From assembly GCF_002802965.1 (NCBI RefSeq), contig NZ_NXGA01000001.1:1094744-1158743 (forward strand): 64,000 nucleotides of DNA, written 5' to 3'. The first letter of the stretch is position 1, and each line of letters begins with the position of its first letter. The translations under genes were made by a program, and so were the position numbers. Under the pieces are notes generated by a model that saw only the letters and a program-made list of their open reading frames with translations, was not told where the DNA came from and did not search any database. This document shows positions 34,850 through 44,077 of the stretch, piece by piece. The stretch comes from Sporolactobacillus pectinivorans. Its GTDB lineage: Bacteria; Bacillota; Bacilli; Bacillales; Sporolactobacillaceae.

Positions 34850-34907
34850 AACATGCGATCACCGGGAATTTTTTCCTTTAGGAAATCATTCTCAGTGATC
34901 GCATGTT
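34850..34907 (-). terminator. Long inverted repeat, terminator on the minus strand
   Basis: AACATGCGATCAC (34850-34862) and GTGATCGCATGTT (34895-34907) are perfect 13-bp arms with a 32-nt loop containing TTTCCTTTAGGAAA. The T-run lies on the minus-strand side. No minus-strand gene clearly ends here, so it may be a relic or a mobile palindrome. Confidence 0.55.
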
Positions 34908-35374
34908 CAATGCCAAGAGGGTTCGGGTGCAATGAGTTCGTCAACTCCTAAATTCCTTCCGCTATCGATCTTTTGTTTTCTATACAGTTTGGTTGATTCA
35001 CACATCCCACGTGAAGAGGGCAACCTCGTCCATTTTGCTTCGTTCTCCTAAGTACTTATTACCGGCAAAAACAAATCCACGCTCACGTTAAATGAATCTC
35101 TTCGAAATAACACAGTGTAATTTTTATGCAAACTAATATTAATAGGTTCAAAATGCATACGTGAAAGCCTCCTCTTCAATAATATGATTAATGTTTACTG
35201 CGCATCATCCGTCTACTGTTCAATATGGGCCGTTTATTGCTGATAATTTTAAACAACTTTATTTTGTAATGGAGTAATTTTACAGTATAGGAATGCAGCT
35301 TCATTTCTTCATTATTAAACAACTTTATTGTCACTGTACAACAGGTGCACCTTGATTCTTCTGACAGTTTAAGT
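34908..35374. other. Gene-free region before the mannitol operon
   Basis: No convincing gene. The 15-bp sequence TTAAACAACTTTATT occurs twice in direct orientation at 35249-35263 and 35315-35329, 66 bp apart. The small minus-strand frame across it repeats the same short peptide as a consequence. Confidence 0.4.
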
Positions 35375-35397
35375 TTTGTCACAGGGTGTGTGACAAA
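35375..35397. promoter_or_regulatory. Operator-like dyad upstream of mtlA
   Basis: TTTGTCACA and TGTGACAAA are perfect 9-bp arms separated by 5 bp, about 40 bp before a TATAAT (35439-35444). It may be the MtlR operator or the site of another regulator. Confidence 0.5.
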
Positions 35398-35491
35398 GTT
35401 AACATTAGTAGTTGTTGTTTCGTACGAAGGGGAGTCACTATAATAAAAGTGAAGGTAGAATGATCAGTCAATAAGGCGCCGACCCGTGAAA

Positions 35492-35505
35492 TGTAAGCGC
35501 ATACT
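35492..35505 (+). promoter_or_regulatory. cre-like site in the mtlA leader
   Basis: TGTAAGCGCATACT matches the CcpA consensus at 12 of 14 positions, about 50 bp after the -10 and before mtlA. Confidence 0.5.
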
Positions 35506-35558
35506 ATTTTGCCTTCCGCATAATAACATAACTTCTATTGTTGAGGAGGCGGAATTAA

Positions 35559-37460
35559 ATGTCTGAAGGAAAAAGTCTAAAACTTGGAGTACAGAAGTTC
35601 GGCAATTTTCTCAGTTCGATGATCATGCCAAATATCGGCGCCTTTATTGCGTGGGGACTCATTACCGCGCTGTTTATTCCGGCAGGCTGGTGGCCAAATC
35701 AGGCACTGAGCGGACTTGTCAGCCCAATGGTTACCTACTTGCTGCCGATATTGATTGGCTATACAGGCGGCAAGCTGGTTTTTGGCAATCGCGGCGCTGT
35801 CGTCGGCGCGATTGCGACTGCCGGAGCCATTATCGGCACCAATATCCCGATGTTTTTAGGCGCAATGATTATGGGCCCTCTTGGTGCCTATCTGATTAAG
35901 AAATTTGATCAATTAGTCGACGGAAAAGTTAAACCCGGTTTCGAAATGCTCGTTGACAACTTCTCGGCAGGCATTCTCGGAGGGCTGCTGGCAGTTATCG
36001 CTTTTCTCGTCATCGGTCCGACAGTCGATGTAGTCAGCAAGGCGCTGGCAACCGGTGTCGAATGGCTGATCCATGCGGATCTTCTGCCGCTTGCCAGTCT
36101 GTTCATTGAACCAGGGAAAGTGCTTTTCCTGAACAATGCAATTAACCATGGTGTTCTGACACCGATTGGGATTGAGCAGGCCAGACAATATGGAAAATCG
36201 GTTCTCTTCCTGCTTGAAGCCAATCCGGGGCCGGGAATGGGTGTCCTGCTGGCCTATTGCTTCTTTGGCAAAGGAAATGCAAAAAAGACCGCTCCTGGAG
36301 CAGCAATCATTCATTTCATTGGCGGCATTCATGAAATCTATTTTCCATACGTATTAATGAAACCGCTCTTGTTGATTGCTACTATTATCGGCGGTATGAG
36401 CGGTGTATTCACGTTGATTACGTTAAAAGGCGGCTTAGTCGGACCGGCTTCACCAGGCACCATCATTGCCGTACTCGCGATGACACCTAAGTCCTTCACC
36501 AGTTTTACAGCAAACATCGCCGACGTACTGATTTCGATGACCGTTTCTTTCCTGATCGCTTCTTTTATACTTAAAGTGGATAAGAGCGGCAATGAGGATC
36601 TTGAAGGCGCTACGAAAAAAATGGAGGCACTGAAGGGGAAGAAAAGCAGTGTTTCCGGTGTGCTGGTCGGTGCAAGAGAATTCGACCCTGCCAAAGTTAA
36701 AAAAATTATTTTCGCCTGTGATGCAGGTATGGGCTCAAGTGCGATGGGGGCGTCGCTTCTGAAGAAGAAAGTTAAGGCAGCGGGGCTGAACATTTATGTT
36801 ACCAACGCCGCGGTCAGTTCGATCCCAAAGGATGCTCAGATTGTCGTAACCCAGTCAGAGCTGACACCGCGGGCGAGAGATCATGCTCCGGAGGCCTATC
36901 ACGTGTCCGTGGATAATTTCCTGACCAGCCCGGCTTATGATGAACTGATTGATCAGCTGAAGCACGGGGAAAAAATTCAGGCAGAAAAAGCGATTGAAAG
37001 CGAAGATATTTTTGAAGATGAGAAAATACTGAAAAAAGAAAATATATTCCTGAAAAAATCTTTCTCAAATAAAGAAGAAGCGATCCGTTTTGCCGGTCAG
37101 GCGCTTGTTGACAGCGGCTATGTTAACCCGTCTTATGTTGATGGTATGTTGGCGCGCGATCAGGATATGTCCACCTATATGGGCAATGAGATCGCGATCC
37201 CTCATGGAACAGAGAACGACAAAAAGGATGTTATCGCTTCGGGTATTGTGATTGTCCAGATACCGGGCGGCGTCGACTTTGACGGAAATAAAGTGCGCCT
37301 GCTGTTCGGTATTGCCGGTAAAAACAACGGCCACCTGACCATCCTTTCCAAGATCGCTGTTGTTTGCGCTGAAATGGACAATGTCAACCAAATGGTTGGC
37401 GCCCAGTCTGCAAATGAATTACTGGCAGTCATCAACCAGACAATCAAGCAACATGCGTGA
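35559..37460 (+). CDS. mtlA: Mannitol PTS permease, fused EIICBA
   Basis: This enzyme takes up mannitol and phosphorylates it to mannitol-1-phosphate. At 633 residues all three domains are in one chain, as in E. coli MtlA, whereas many Firmicutes split off EIIA. Order: EIIC (about 1-345, with IMPNIGAFIAWGLITALF and HFIGGIHEIYFPYV), EIIB with phospho-cysteine C387 in FACDAGMGSSAMGA, a linker, and EIIA (about 490-633) with phospho-histidine H549 in AIPHGTEND. GAGGAGG precedes the ATG. The mtlR and mtlD genes follow. Confidence 0.95.
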   Translation: MSEGKSLKLGVQKFGNFLSSMIMPNIGAFIAWGLITALFIPAGWWPNQALSGLVSPMVTYLLPILIGYTGGKLVFGNRGAVVGAIATAGAIIGTNIPMFLGAMIMGPLGAYLIKKFDQLVDGKVKPGFEMLVDNFSAGILGGLLAVIAFLVIGPTVDVVSKALATGVEWLIHADLLPLASLFIEPGKVLFLNNAINHGVLTPIGIEQARQYGKSVLFLLEANPGPGMGVLLAYCFFGKGNAKKTAPGAAIIHFIGGIHEIYFPYVLMKPLLLIATIIGGMSGVFTLITLKGGLVGPASPGTIIAVLAMTPKSFTSFTANIADVLISMTVSFLIASFILKVDKSGNEDLEGATKKMEALKGKKSSVSGVLVGAREFDPAKVKKIIFACDAGMGSSAMGASLLKKKVKAAGLNIYVTNAAVSSIPKDAQIVVTQSELTPRARDHAPEAYHVSVDNFLTSPAYDELIDQLKHGEKIQAEKAIESEDIFEDEKILKKENIFLKKSFSNKEEAIRFAGQALVDSGYVNPSYVDGMLARDQDMSTYMGNEIAIPHGTENDKKDVIASGIVIVQIPGGVDFDGNKVRLLFGIAGKNNGHLTILSKIAVVCAEMDNVNQMVGAQSANELLAVINQTIKQHA

Positions 37461-37522
37461 AGGCGGGCGGTCCTCCACAGGAATCAAGTCAGAATAAGGA
37501 AAAAAGGAAATGGGCTGAGATT

Positions 37523-39628
37523 ATGTTTATTACCAATAGAGAAAAAACCATAATCGAACTGCTGATCAAAACCGGCGGCAGGCATACCTCATTATCCATA
37601 GCTACCTATCTGCAGGTCAGTGTGCGTACGGTTCATCGCGACCTGAAAAAAATAGAGAAAACACTGAATCACTTTGACCTCAGACTGGTACAGAAAGACA
37701 ACGACAGCCTTCATATTGAGGGACCGGACAAAGCCGTTTTCAGCCTGGCGCAAACGTTGTCAAAGCTTGAGCCGCTGGATCTTTCCATGAAAGAGCGAAA
37801 ACTCTTGCTATTGCTTCAATTGTCAAAAACAAATGAACCGGTTAAAACGGGTCCGCTGGCCAAGGACCTCGGTATTTCGGTCACCACGATGCAGACCTAT
37901 CTGGATGATCTGGCAGACTGGATTGAAGATTTTGAGGTCACGATCAACAGGAAACGAGGCGTCGGTATTCTTCTGGATGGTTCCGAAAGTGCCAAACGGA
38001 AAGCACTCGCCAATTTCTACCTCCTTTTTTTTAATGAAGAGATGATTGAAGCTATTTTTCAACTTTCCAGGCCTATACCCGCGGAAGAACGGCAAATTCT
38101 TCATTATTTCAAACAGGATTATCTGTGGGAAATCGATCAGGCGATCAAGCAAAATATCGGTTCCATGTACACTGAATTAGCAGACAGCGACTATGTCGGA
38201 TTTCTGATCCAGTTCTGCATCACTGTGCAGAGATATGAATCGGGATTTGCCCTGGAAAACAGTCTTCTGATCGATCCACCCGGATCTGGACAACAAGAAG
38301 GCCTTCCTATCGTTGAAAAAATCAGCCAGATTATCAGTAAACATCTGTCCGTTGAGCTGCCGGAGCCGGAAAAGAATTTTCTGGCGATGATTCTTAAGGG
38401 TTCCAGACTTCAGAATGCTGAATCGGTCTATTTTGACAGTGTGATCACAGGAAGAACGATCAAAAAACTGATTTTGCAGATTTCAAAACAATTGAATGTT
38501 GACTTGACGGGTGACTTTTCCCTATTCCAGGGCTTAATGGCACATCTCGAACCGTCTTTGTTCCGGATTAGAAAGAACTTAGCAGCTTACAATCCGCTGA
38601 CGGAGCAGGTGAAGGCGCAGTATCCTGCCTTGTTCGCCGTAATGGCCAACTGCCTGAAACAGGTTTTTACAAATATCGATTTCCCGGATGATGAAATCGC
38701 CTATGTTGTCCTCCATTTTGAATCGGCTCTGGAGCAGAGAAGGCAAGATGAAGAGGTACGCGTACTTGTTGTCTGCCCGACGGGAATCGGTGCATCCAAG
38801 ATGCTGGCCACTCGGCTGAATAAGGAATTTCCTGAATTCTCATCGGTGTCGATCGCTTCAATCAGTGCCATGCATCAAACGGATCTGACAACCTATGATC
38901 TGATCCTGTCGACGGTACATCTGCCGAAGCAAAGCATTCCGTGCGTCTTTGTCAATCCGCTTCTGAGCAAAGAAAACATAGAGGATATTCATTCTGTGCT
39001 GCAGAGCTTGACATCTCGCAGGAAAACGATGCCTACCGCTTTTTCCGGAACCGCCGGGTCTGATGTACAGCAGAGTCCGAAAAATCATGCATCTTCATTG
39101 AAAAGATTTCTTGATGAGCTTGACCTTGTCCGTTTGTCGATTCAGGAGATTCTGGATCATTTTTCAGTGCAGCCAATGCAGCACGCTGAAAAGATGCAAG
39201 AAGTGATTCGATCAGCCACCGATCATCTTTTCAATCAATCTCTCGTTGGCGATCCGGATACGGTATATCAGAAATTAATCGCCCGTGAAAAACTGGCGGG
39301 GCTGGCCATTCCAGACACGAATATGGCGCTGTTTCATTGCACGGACCCATCAATTCAAACGATTATTTTTCAGATTGTCCATTCGGATTGCCAATTTGTA
39401 ATGAGGGGAATGGATGGGTCGAAACTGGCTGTCAGTAATTTTTTGATTTTACTGGCACCCGAGCCGATGGATACGGTTCGCCGGGAAGTAATTGGAACCA
39501 TCAGCTCCTCATTTGTCGAAGACAGGGAGAGCACACTGATTTTTGCTTCGGCTAATGAAAAAATCATTCATTCAAAGTTGGAAGATATTTTCTATAGATT
39601 TTTAGTAAATAAATTTTCGAAGGACTGA
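37523..39628 (+). CDS. mtlR: Mannitol operon activator MtlR
   Basis: A 701-residue PRD-type activator. The N-terminal HTH reads SIATYLQVSVRTVHRDLKKIEKTL, a second HTH is near residue 105 (AKDLGISVTTMQTYLDDL), two PRDs follow, then an EIIB(Gat)-like domain with VLVVCPTGIGASKMLATRL (cysteine near 415) and a C-terminal EIIA(Mtl)-like domain (GDPDTVYQKLIARE). By analogy with Bacillus and Geobacillus MtlR, phosphorylation of the PRD and dephosphorylation of the EIIB-like domain activate it. The ATG at 37523 gives the standard N-terminus; upstream in-frame codons overlap the mtlA stop. Gene order mtlA-mtlR-mtlD without mtlF follows from the fused EIIA. Confidence 0.92.
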   Translation: MFITNREKTIIELLIKTGGRHTSLSIATYLQVSVRTVHRDLKKIEKTLNHFDLRLVQKDNDSLHIEGPDKAVFSLAQTLSKLEPLDLSMKERKLLLLLQLSKTNEPVKTGPLAKDLGISVTTMQTYLDDLADWIEDFEVTINRKRGVGILLDGSESAKRKALANFYLLFFNEEMIEAIFQLSRPIPAEERQILHYFKQDYLWEIDQAIKQNIGSMYTELADSDYVGFLIQFCITVQRYESGFALENSLLIDPPGSGQQEGLPIVEKISQIISKHLSVELPEPEKNFLAMILKGSRLQNAESVYFDSVITGRTIKKLILQISKQLNVDLTGDFSLFQGLMAHLEPSLFRIRKNLAAYNPLTEQVKAQYPALFAVMANCLKQVFTNIDFPDDEIAYVVLHFESALEQRRQDEEVRVLVVCPTGIGASKMLATRLNKEFPEFSSVSIASISAMHQTDLTTYDLILSTVHLPKQSIPCVFVNPLLSKENIEDIHSVLQSLTSRRKTMPTAFSGTAGSDVQQSPKNHASSLKRFLDELDLVRLSIQEILDHFSVQPMQHAEKMQEVIRSATDHLFNQSLVGDPDTVYQKLIAREKLAGLAIPDTNMALFHCTDPSIQTIIFQIVHSDCQFVMRGMDGSKLAVSNFLILLAPEPMDTVRREVIGTISSSFVEDRESTLIFASANEKIIHSKLEDIFYRFLVNKFSKD

Positions 39629-39634
39629 TCAATA

Positions 39635-40786
39635 ATGAAAACCGTTATACATTTTGGAGCAGGTAATATTGGAAGGGGTTTCATCGGCGGACTGTTTGCT
39701 GAATCCGGTTATCATGTAACGTTTGTTGATATCGCCGACCCGATCATCAATGCACTGAATGAGAAGAGCGCTTATCGTGTCAGAACGGCTTCCGAGCCTC
39801 AGCAGATCTTTGAAATCCACAATGTCTCCGGCATCAATAACAAAGAGCATCCGGACGAAGTTGTTGAAGCAATTAAAGATGCTACATTTATCACGACAGC
39901 GATTGGTCCGAAAGTATTGTCATTTATTGCGCCACTGATCGCACAGGGATTGTCGGAGCGGCTGAAAATATCCGATGAAAAGGTTTATGTGATCGCCTGT
40001 GAGAATCAGATTAATGCAACCGATTTGTTGAAAAATGATATTCTCGAATATCTGGATCAGGAAACGGTGCGGAAATTAACGGGCAGAGTCTATTTTCTGA
40101 ATTCAGCGGTCGACCGGATCGTTCCTCTGCAGCATAATGAAGAACTGCTGGACGTATTGGTTGAAGACTATCATGAATGGATCGTTGAGTCTTCCACTCC
40201 GATACCGGAAGTCAAAGGCATGCAGACAGTTTCCGATCTTGCTCCTTACATTGAGAGAAAACTCTTCACGGTTAATACGGGTCATGCGGTGACAGCTTAT
40301 CTGGGTTATCTGGCCGGAAAAAAGAAAATTCATGAAGTGCTGCACGATCCGGACATTTATCAGGATGTCAAAGGGGCGATCAAAGAAACCGGTGCCTATC
40401 TGATCAAACGATACGGATTCGAGCCTTCCGTCCATGAAAAATACGTTGAAAAGATTCTGCATCGTTTCCAGAATCCAATGCTTAACGACGACGTGACGCG
40501 TGTCGGCCGTTCACCGCTTCGCAAACTAGGCCCTCAGGACCGTTTGATCAAACCGTCCGTCGAAGCGGAGAAGTTCGGTTTATCATTCAATTATCTGGCG
40601 AAAGCGATCGCAGCCTGTCTCAGATTTGATGTGAAGACGGACAGCGAAGCCGTTGAATTACAGCAGAAGCTACGCGAAAGTGGAGTAACCGGTGTCCTTC
40701 TCGACGTCTGCGGTCTTGAAAAAGATGATCCGATCACATTGGCTGTTGCCGGTCAGTTTGAACAGGTAAAAGCGGCTAATCAATAA
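39635..40786 (+). CDS. mtlD: Mannitol-1-phosphate 5-dehydrogenase
   Basis: MtlD oxidises mannitol-1-phosphate to fructose-6-phosphate with NAD+. The 383-residue protein starts with HFGAGNIGRGFIGGLF, the NAD loop of polyol dehydrogenases, followed by NSAVDRIVPLQ, and the catalytic-region KLFTVNTGHAVTAYLGYLAG with the conserved K, N and H. It is six bases downstream of mtlR and closes the operon; a terminator follows. Confidence 0.96.
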   Translation: MKTVIHFGAGNIGRGFIGGLFAESGYHVTFVDIADPIINALNEKSAYRVRTASEPQQIFEIHNVSGINNKEHPDEVVEAIKDATFITTAIGPKVLSFIAPLIAQGLSERLKISDEKVYVIACENQINATDLLKNDILEYLDQETVRKLTGRVYFLNSAVDRIVPLQHNEELLDVLVEDYHEWIVESSTPIPEVKGMQTVSDLAPYIERKLFTVNTGHAVTAYLGYLAGKKKIHEVLHDPDIYQDVKGAIKETGAYLIKRYGFEPSVHEKYVEKILHRFQNPMLNDDVTRVGRSPLRKLGPQDRLIKPSVEAEKFGLSFNYLAKAIAACLRFDVKTDSEAVELQQKLRESGVTGVLLDVCGLEKDDPITLAVAGQFEQVKAANQ

Positions 40787-40821
40787 TCAGTATGAAAAAG
40801 AAAAAATGCAGATAATAAACT

Positions 40822-40870
40822 GTACCTTGGTAAGCAGACACTAAAAAAATCTGCCATCTAAGGTACTTTT
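40822..40870 (+). terminator. Terminator of the mtl operon
   Basis: GTACCTT pairs with AAGGTAC around an inner GCAGA/TCTGC stem, followed by TTTT. Confidence 0.8.
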
Positions 40871-41499
40871 ACGTATTATGTATTGTGTATCAGATAAAGC
40901 GAGAAAAAAGAGAATTCCTTCTGCAAAATCAAGACAATGGGATCAGTTCCTGTATAGTGAGGGCTTCCGGTGACGTTCCAAAATGTTTACTGTCGTGATT
41001 CAGAAGGAAATGGATATAAAAATCCGGTTTTCTTATTCACAAAGACTCTCTGCTTCTTTTACTAGAATCCCCCCTTAAATTTACCCGATGCCCAAATAGA
41101 AGACGCTGAGAAGCCAGCAGTTCAACGGATGAAGGCACAAAAAAGATAAAAAGTACAAATAAGAGACGCCCGATAAGCGTCTTTTATTCTGTGTTTTACG
41201 TGAACCACGCAACTTTTTTGCGGTAAGCACGCAAAAAGTTTACGGTGAAAAAAAGCAGAAAAGTGTTATAACTAACTATGGACATGTTATGTATGCTTGT
41301 TTTAATGACGTTTATTTTGACGAAACAACTACCTATGTCATATAATCCGGCGATAGATTCAGCGGTATCGCAGTGAAGCATGGTGTCACCGTTTCACAAC
41401 TACAGTCATGAAATAATATTGCAGACTCTAGATATAATGCGGAGCAAGTATTGGTCGTTTAATTTTAGAAGATTACAGATGCCTGGGGAAGGGATACAA
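40871..41499 (+). other. Intergenic region with a terminator-like hairpin and a promoter
   Basis: GACGC/GCGTC with TTTT lies at 41164-41185. AACTTTTTTGCG/CGCAAAAAGTT forms a hairpin at about 41208-41240. A good promoter, TTGACG (41317-41322), 18 bp, TATAAT (41341-41346), precedes the surface-protein gene. No gene is seen. Confidence 0.55.
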
Positions 41500-42198
41500 A
41501 TGAAAAAGATCTTAATTATGTTGGTCGGTGTTCTGGTTGTGATTGGCGGACTATTATTCCTATTCAATTACAATCAGAGCTCGCCGCGTGGACATTCAGA
41601 AACAGCCTCCTCCCAAAAAGTTGAAGTTGCATCACGTCATAAGAGTGCAGCAGCAAGTTCAGCTTCCAGTTCATCAGCGGCGACGAATGTGCCGGCAAGT
41701 TCAAGCCTTTCGCCAGCAAGCAGTTCATCCATATCAACCGGTTCTAGCCAGCCGGCAAGTAGCAGCTCATCAACGTCTGTGGGCTTAACGAGTACTAATA
41801 CGAGTTCAAGTTCAGGTACTGTCGGTCAAGTAGTGAATAGGCCGCAGGGTGCTTGGGTCAAAACCTTTGAGAAAAATTTTTACCGAGAGTATCATCTAAC
41901 GCCCAGCCGTTACGTTTATTTTGGCGATGGTATTTGGGGTGTCTGGGTTAAAGAATTCGACACGGGGTATTTTCCAGAAGTGACGGTTGACCAAAAGGGC
42001 ACGATCAACCCGGCTTCGAAGCCGCAGGGCGCTTGGGTAAAAACTTTTGAGAAAGATTTGTACCGCGGTTATCATGTAACGCCTGATCGCTACGTTTATA
42101 TTGGCAGAGGTTATTGGGAAGTTTGGGTTAAAGGAATTAATACGGGTGAGTATCCCTATGTGACGGTGAACCAATACACGGGTAACTTTCACGGATAA
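41500..42198 (+). CDS. Membrane-anchored surface protein with duplicated domain
   Basis: A 232-residue protein of no family I recognise. Residues 1-24 are a signal anchor (KKILIMLVGVLVVIGGLLFLF). Residues about 30-125 are a Ser/Ala/Thr-rich linker, presumably spanning the wall. Two tandem copies of a roughly 48-residue module follow, each with PQGAWVKTFEK, YHxTPxRYVY, xWxVWVK and TGxxPxVTV. The aromatic, Trp/Tyr-rich module could bind sugars or wall polymer, but this is a guess. The ATG at 41500 follows AAGGGAT; a longer upstream frame would bury the signal anchor. Its organisation parallels the lipoprotein at 42760. Confidence 0.7.
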   Translation: MKKILIMLVGVLVVIGGLLFLFNYNQSSPRGHSETASSQKVEVASRHKSAAASSASSSSAATNVPASSSLSPASSSSISTGSSQPASSSSSTSVGLTSTNTSSSSGTVGQVVNRPQGAWVKTFEKNFYREYHLTPSRYVYFGDGIWGVWVKEFDTGYFPEVTVDQKGTINPASKPQGAWVKTFEKDLYRGYHVTPDRYVYIGRGYWEVWVKGINTGEYPYVTVNQYTGNFHG

Positions 42199-42253
42199 TA
42201 ACTACAACATTACGTATTAACAAAGAAGTCCCTTTAATTTAATATCCTGAGAT

Positions 42254-42288
42254 AGGCTCTCCTCTTTTGTTACTGCGAGCCTTTTTTT
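42254..42288 (+). terminator. Terminator after the surface-protein gene
   Basis: AGGCTC pairs with GAGCCT, followed by seven T. Confidence 0.85.
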
Positions 42289-42759
42289 ACAGATACTAAC
42301 ATGCGCAGCTTGCCCGCATCCTCCGCAAAAATTTAGTGGAGACATATAAACAACTAGGTTTTACCCATGGAAAATCTATACAAAACCAGAGAATGAAAAA
42401 GATCAAAACGTGAGTAAAAAGGGAACTTAACCCAGTTTGTTCACCTAATGATATTGCCGAAATCATTCGCTATTTCATTGATGACGATGATCAAAAGGGG
42501 AAAGGGTCATACATTATTTCAATTTGGTAGTCAATTTTAAATGAATAATCGGGTAATTTCAAAAGCTCGATGTGGTATTACTGAGTTAAGATGGAACTGT
42601 GGAATAATAACCTCTTTTTTGTAATGGATAAAAAATCATTTGAAGAGGGGATGACGGATTGATTGAAAGTTCCAGTGCTAAAAAGTGGAATTTAGATCTT
42701 TAGCCTTAAACTATTACTGCTTTTAATAAGCTACTTAGAATAATTAACGGGGGTTTTTT
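42289..42759 (+). other. Gene-free region before the lipoprotein gene
   Basis: No supported gene. A short frame at about 42430-42530 (SPNDIAEIIRYFIDDDDQKGK) has no start signal and may be decayed coding sequence. TTCCA/TGGAA forms a small dyad near 42670. Confidence 0.35.
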
Positions 42760-43509
42760 ATGAAACGTATCGTTCCTTTATTGGGTGTGTTTCTTTTATT
42801 TGTCTTCGTCTCTGGGTGCGGTTCACACGCATTTAACGCTGAGTCGATGGATGCCGCTGGTGCAACAAGTTCATCCTCTAAAACAACTGGTACGAGTCAT
42901 TCGTCATCTAAAAAAATGAATACACTGGATCGTTCAACGAGTGCGGGAAATACTGATAAAGATCAGAGTGCAGAAGGTCATTCATCTGGCACGAGTAATG
43001 TTTATATTTCTAGTAGCACTGAAGCTATAAACTACTTGCGGCATCAACTAAAATATGATAATGACAATGATATATTGTTTAGTGCCATGGATGGATCGCT
43101 GAATACAGATAAAAGAGGAGCATATTACACGATAGGATTAGTCTCTAAGTCTATGAGAGAACAGGGGGGTTCCGGAACATTAGGACTTTATAAAGTCTAT
43201 CAAAATGGTGTATATGTTTTAATCAATCCGAGCGATGATCCGGAAAGTCATTCGAATTCTGCCGCGGGCAGCTTCCATATTTCCAACGGTACAGAAGCTG
43301 AAAAGTACTTAAGACATATTTTAAATGATGATAACAATGAAACTATAGTGTTTGACGATATGGGAGGTTCTCTAAGTAAGAGCAACAACGGATATGGTTC
43401 GTTTTATACGATTAGGATAATCGATAAGTCGAAGTTAGATAATGGGAAGAACGGTATGATCGGTATCTATAGGGTCTATGAAGCTGGAACATGCATCCCT
43501 CAAAAATGA
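42760..43509 (+). CDS. Lipoprotein with Ser-rich linker and two repeated domains
   Basis: A 249-residue lipoprotein. The signal peptide ends in a lipobox, FVSGCGS, with C20 as lipidation site. Residues about 30-80 are Ser/Thr/Lys-rich. Two repeats follow (about 85-155 and 170-245), each opening S/GTEAxxYLRHxL and containing DNNxxIxFxxMxGSL, YYTIxLxxKS and GLYKVY/GIYRVY. I do not recognise the domain. Architecture matches the neighbour at 41500, anchor plus linker plus duplicated module, but the modules are unrelated in sequence. The start follows ACGGGGG; its own promoter is likely. Confidence 0.75.
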   Translation: MKRIVPLLGVFLLFVFVSGCGSHAFNAESMDAAGATSSSSKTTGTSHSSSKKMNTLDRSTSAGNTDKDQSAEGHSSGTSNVYISSSTEAINYLRHQLKYDNDNDILFSAMDGSLNTDKRGAYYTIGLVSKSMREQGGSGTLGLYKVYQNGVYVLINPSDDPESHSNSAAGSFHISNGTEAEKYLRHILNDDNNETIVFDDMGGSLSKSNNGYGSFYTIRIIDKSKLDNGKNGMIGIYRVYEAGTCIPQK

Positions 43510-44077
43510 ACTTATAATTATAAAACATGGGATGATGGACGGACTACTGATTTATCTTTAGCAGGTATATATTTATATTTTGGGAAATGCTTAAGCCCGA
43601 TAGCCCTTACACGCCACTCTTTGAGTGCTGTTGTTAAGGGCTTTAAAAAAATAAAACATATACATGTCCAAAGTGAAAGAACAGTGACAGATCCTGAGAC
43701 GGAACGGTAAAATGTGAGCACCGGATATCGGTATGCTCATCGGAGAAGGGATTTTTGTCGTCGAGTCGTGCGCCCAACTTCAAAAAATAGAGGTGAAGAC
43801 CGATGAAAAACGGCTGTGTTTCATAAACTGAGCAATGACGAATCTAGAAGAAAAAGGAGCTAAAAACGCTTCTTTAAAACTGTCTAAAAAAGTGATCGAT
43901 ACAAATGTGCACAGGTTTATTGACAGTTTCGTTCACATCAATAAATTAAATAAGCAATGGGATCAGTTACTTATCAATCCAGAACATATGCTACGGCCAG
44001 TCGGTTTAATGTTCTCAAATACTTTGAGGATAAAAGCCTGTGCATACAGCGACAGCTGTCAAAGATACGTAATATAT
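43510..44077. other. Gene-free region between lipoprotein and LysR gene
   Basis: AGCCCTTA (43602-43609) pairs with TAAGGGCT (43635-43642) around an inner CACTC/GAGTG hairpin, a probable terminator with a poor T-run. Reading frames on both strands here have no start signals and no recognisable motifs. Confidence 0.4.

Noticed and set aside
35188..35382. A 64-codon minus-strand frame before mtlA
   Set aside because: Its repeated peptide comes from the 15-bp direct repeats; no start signal, and it overlaps an operator-like dyad.
43518..43721. A 67-codon minus-strand frame after the lipoprotein gene
   Set aside because: It overlaps a hairpin, lacks a ribosome binding site and matches no family.
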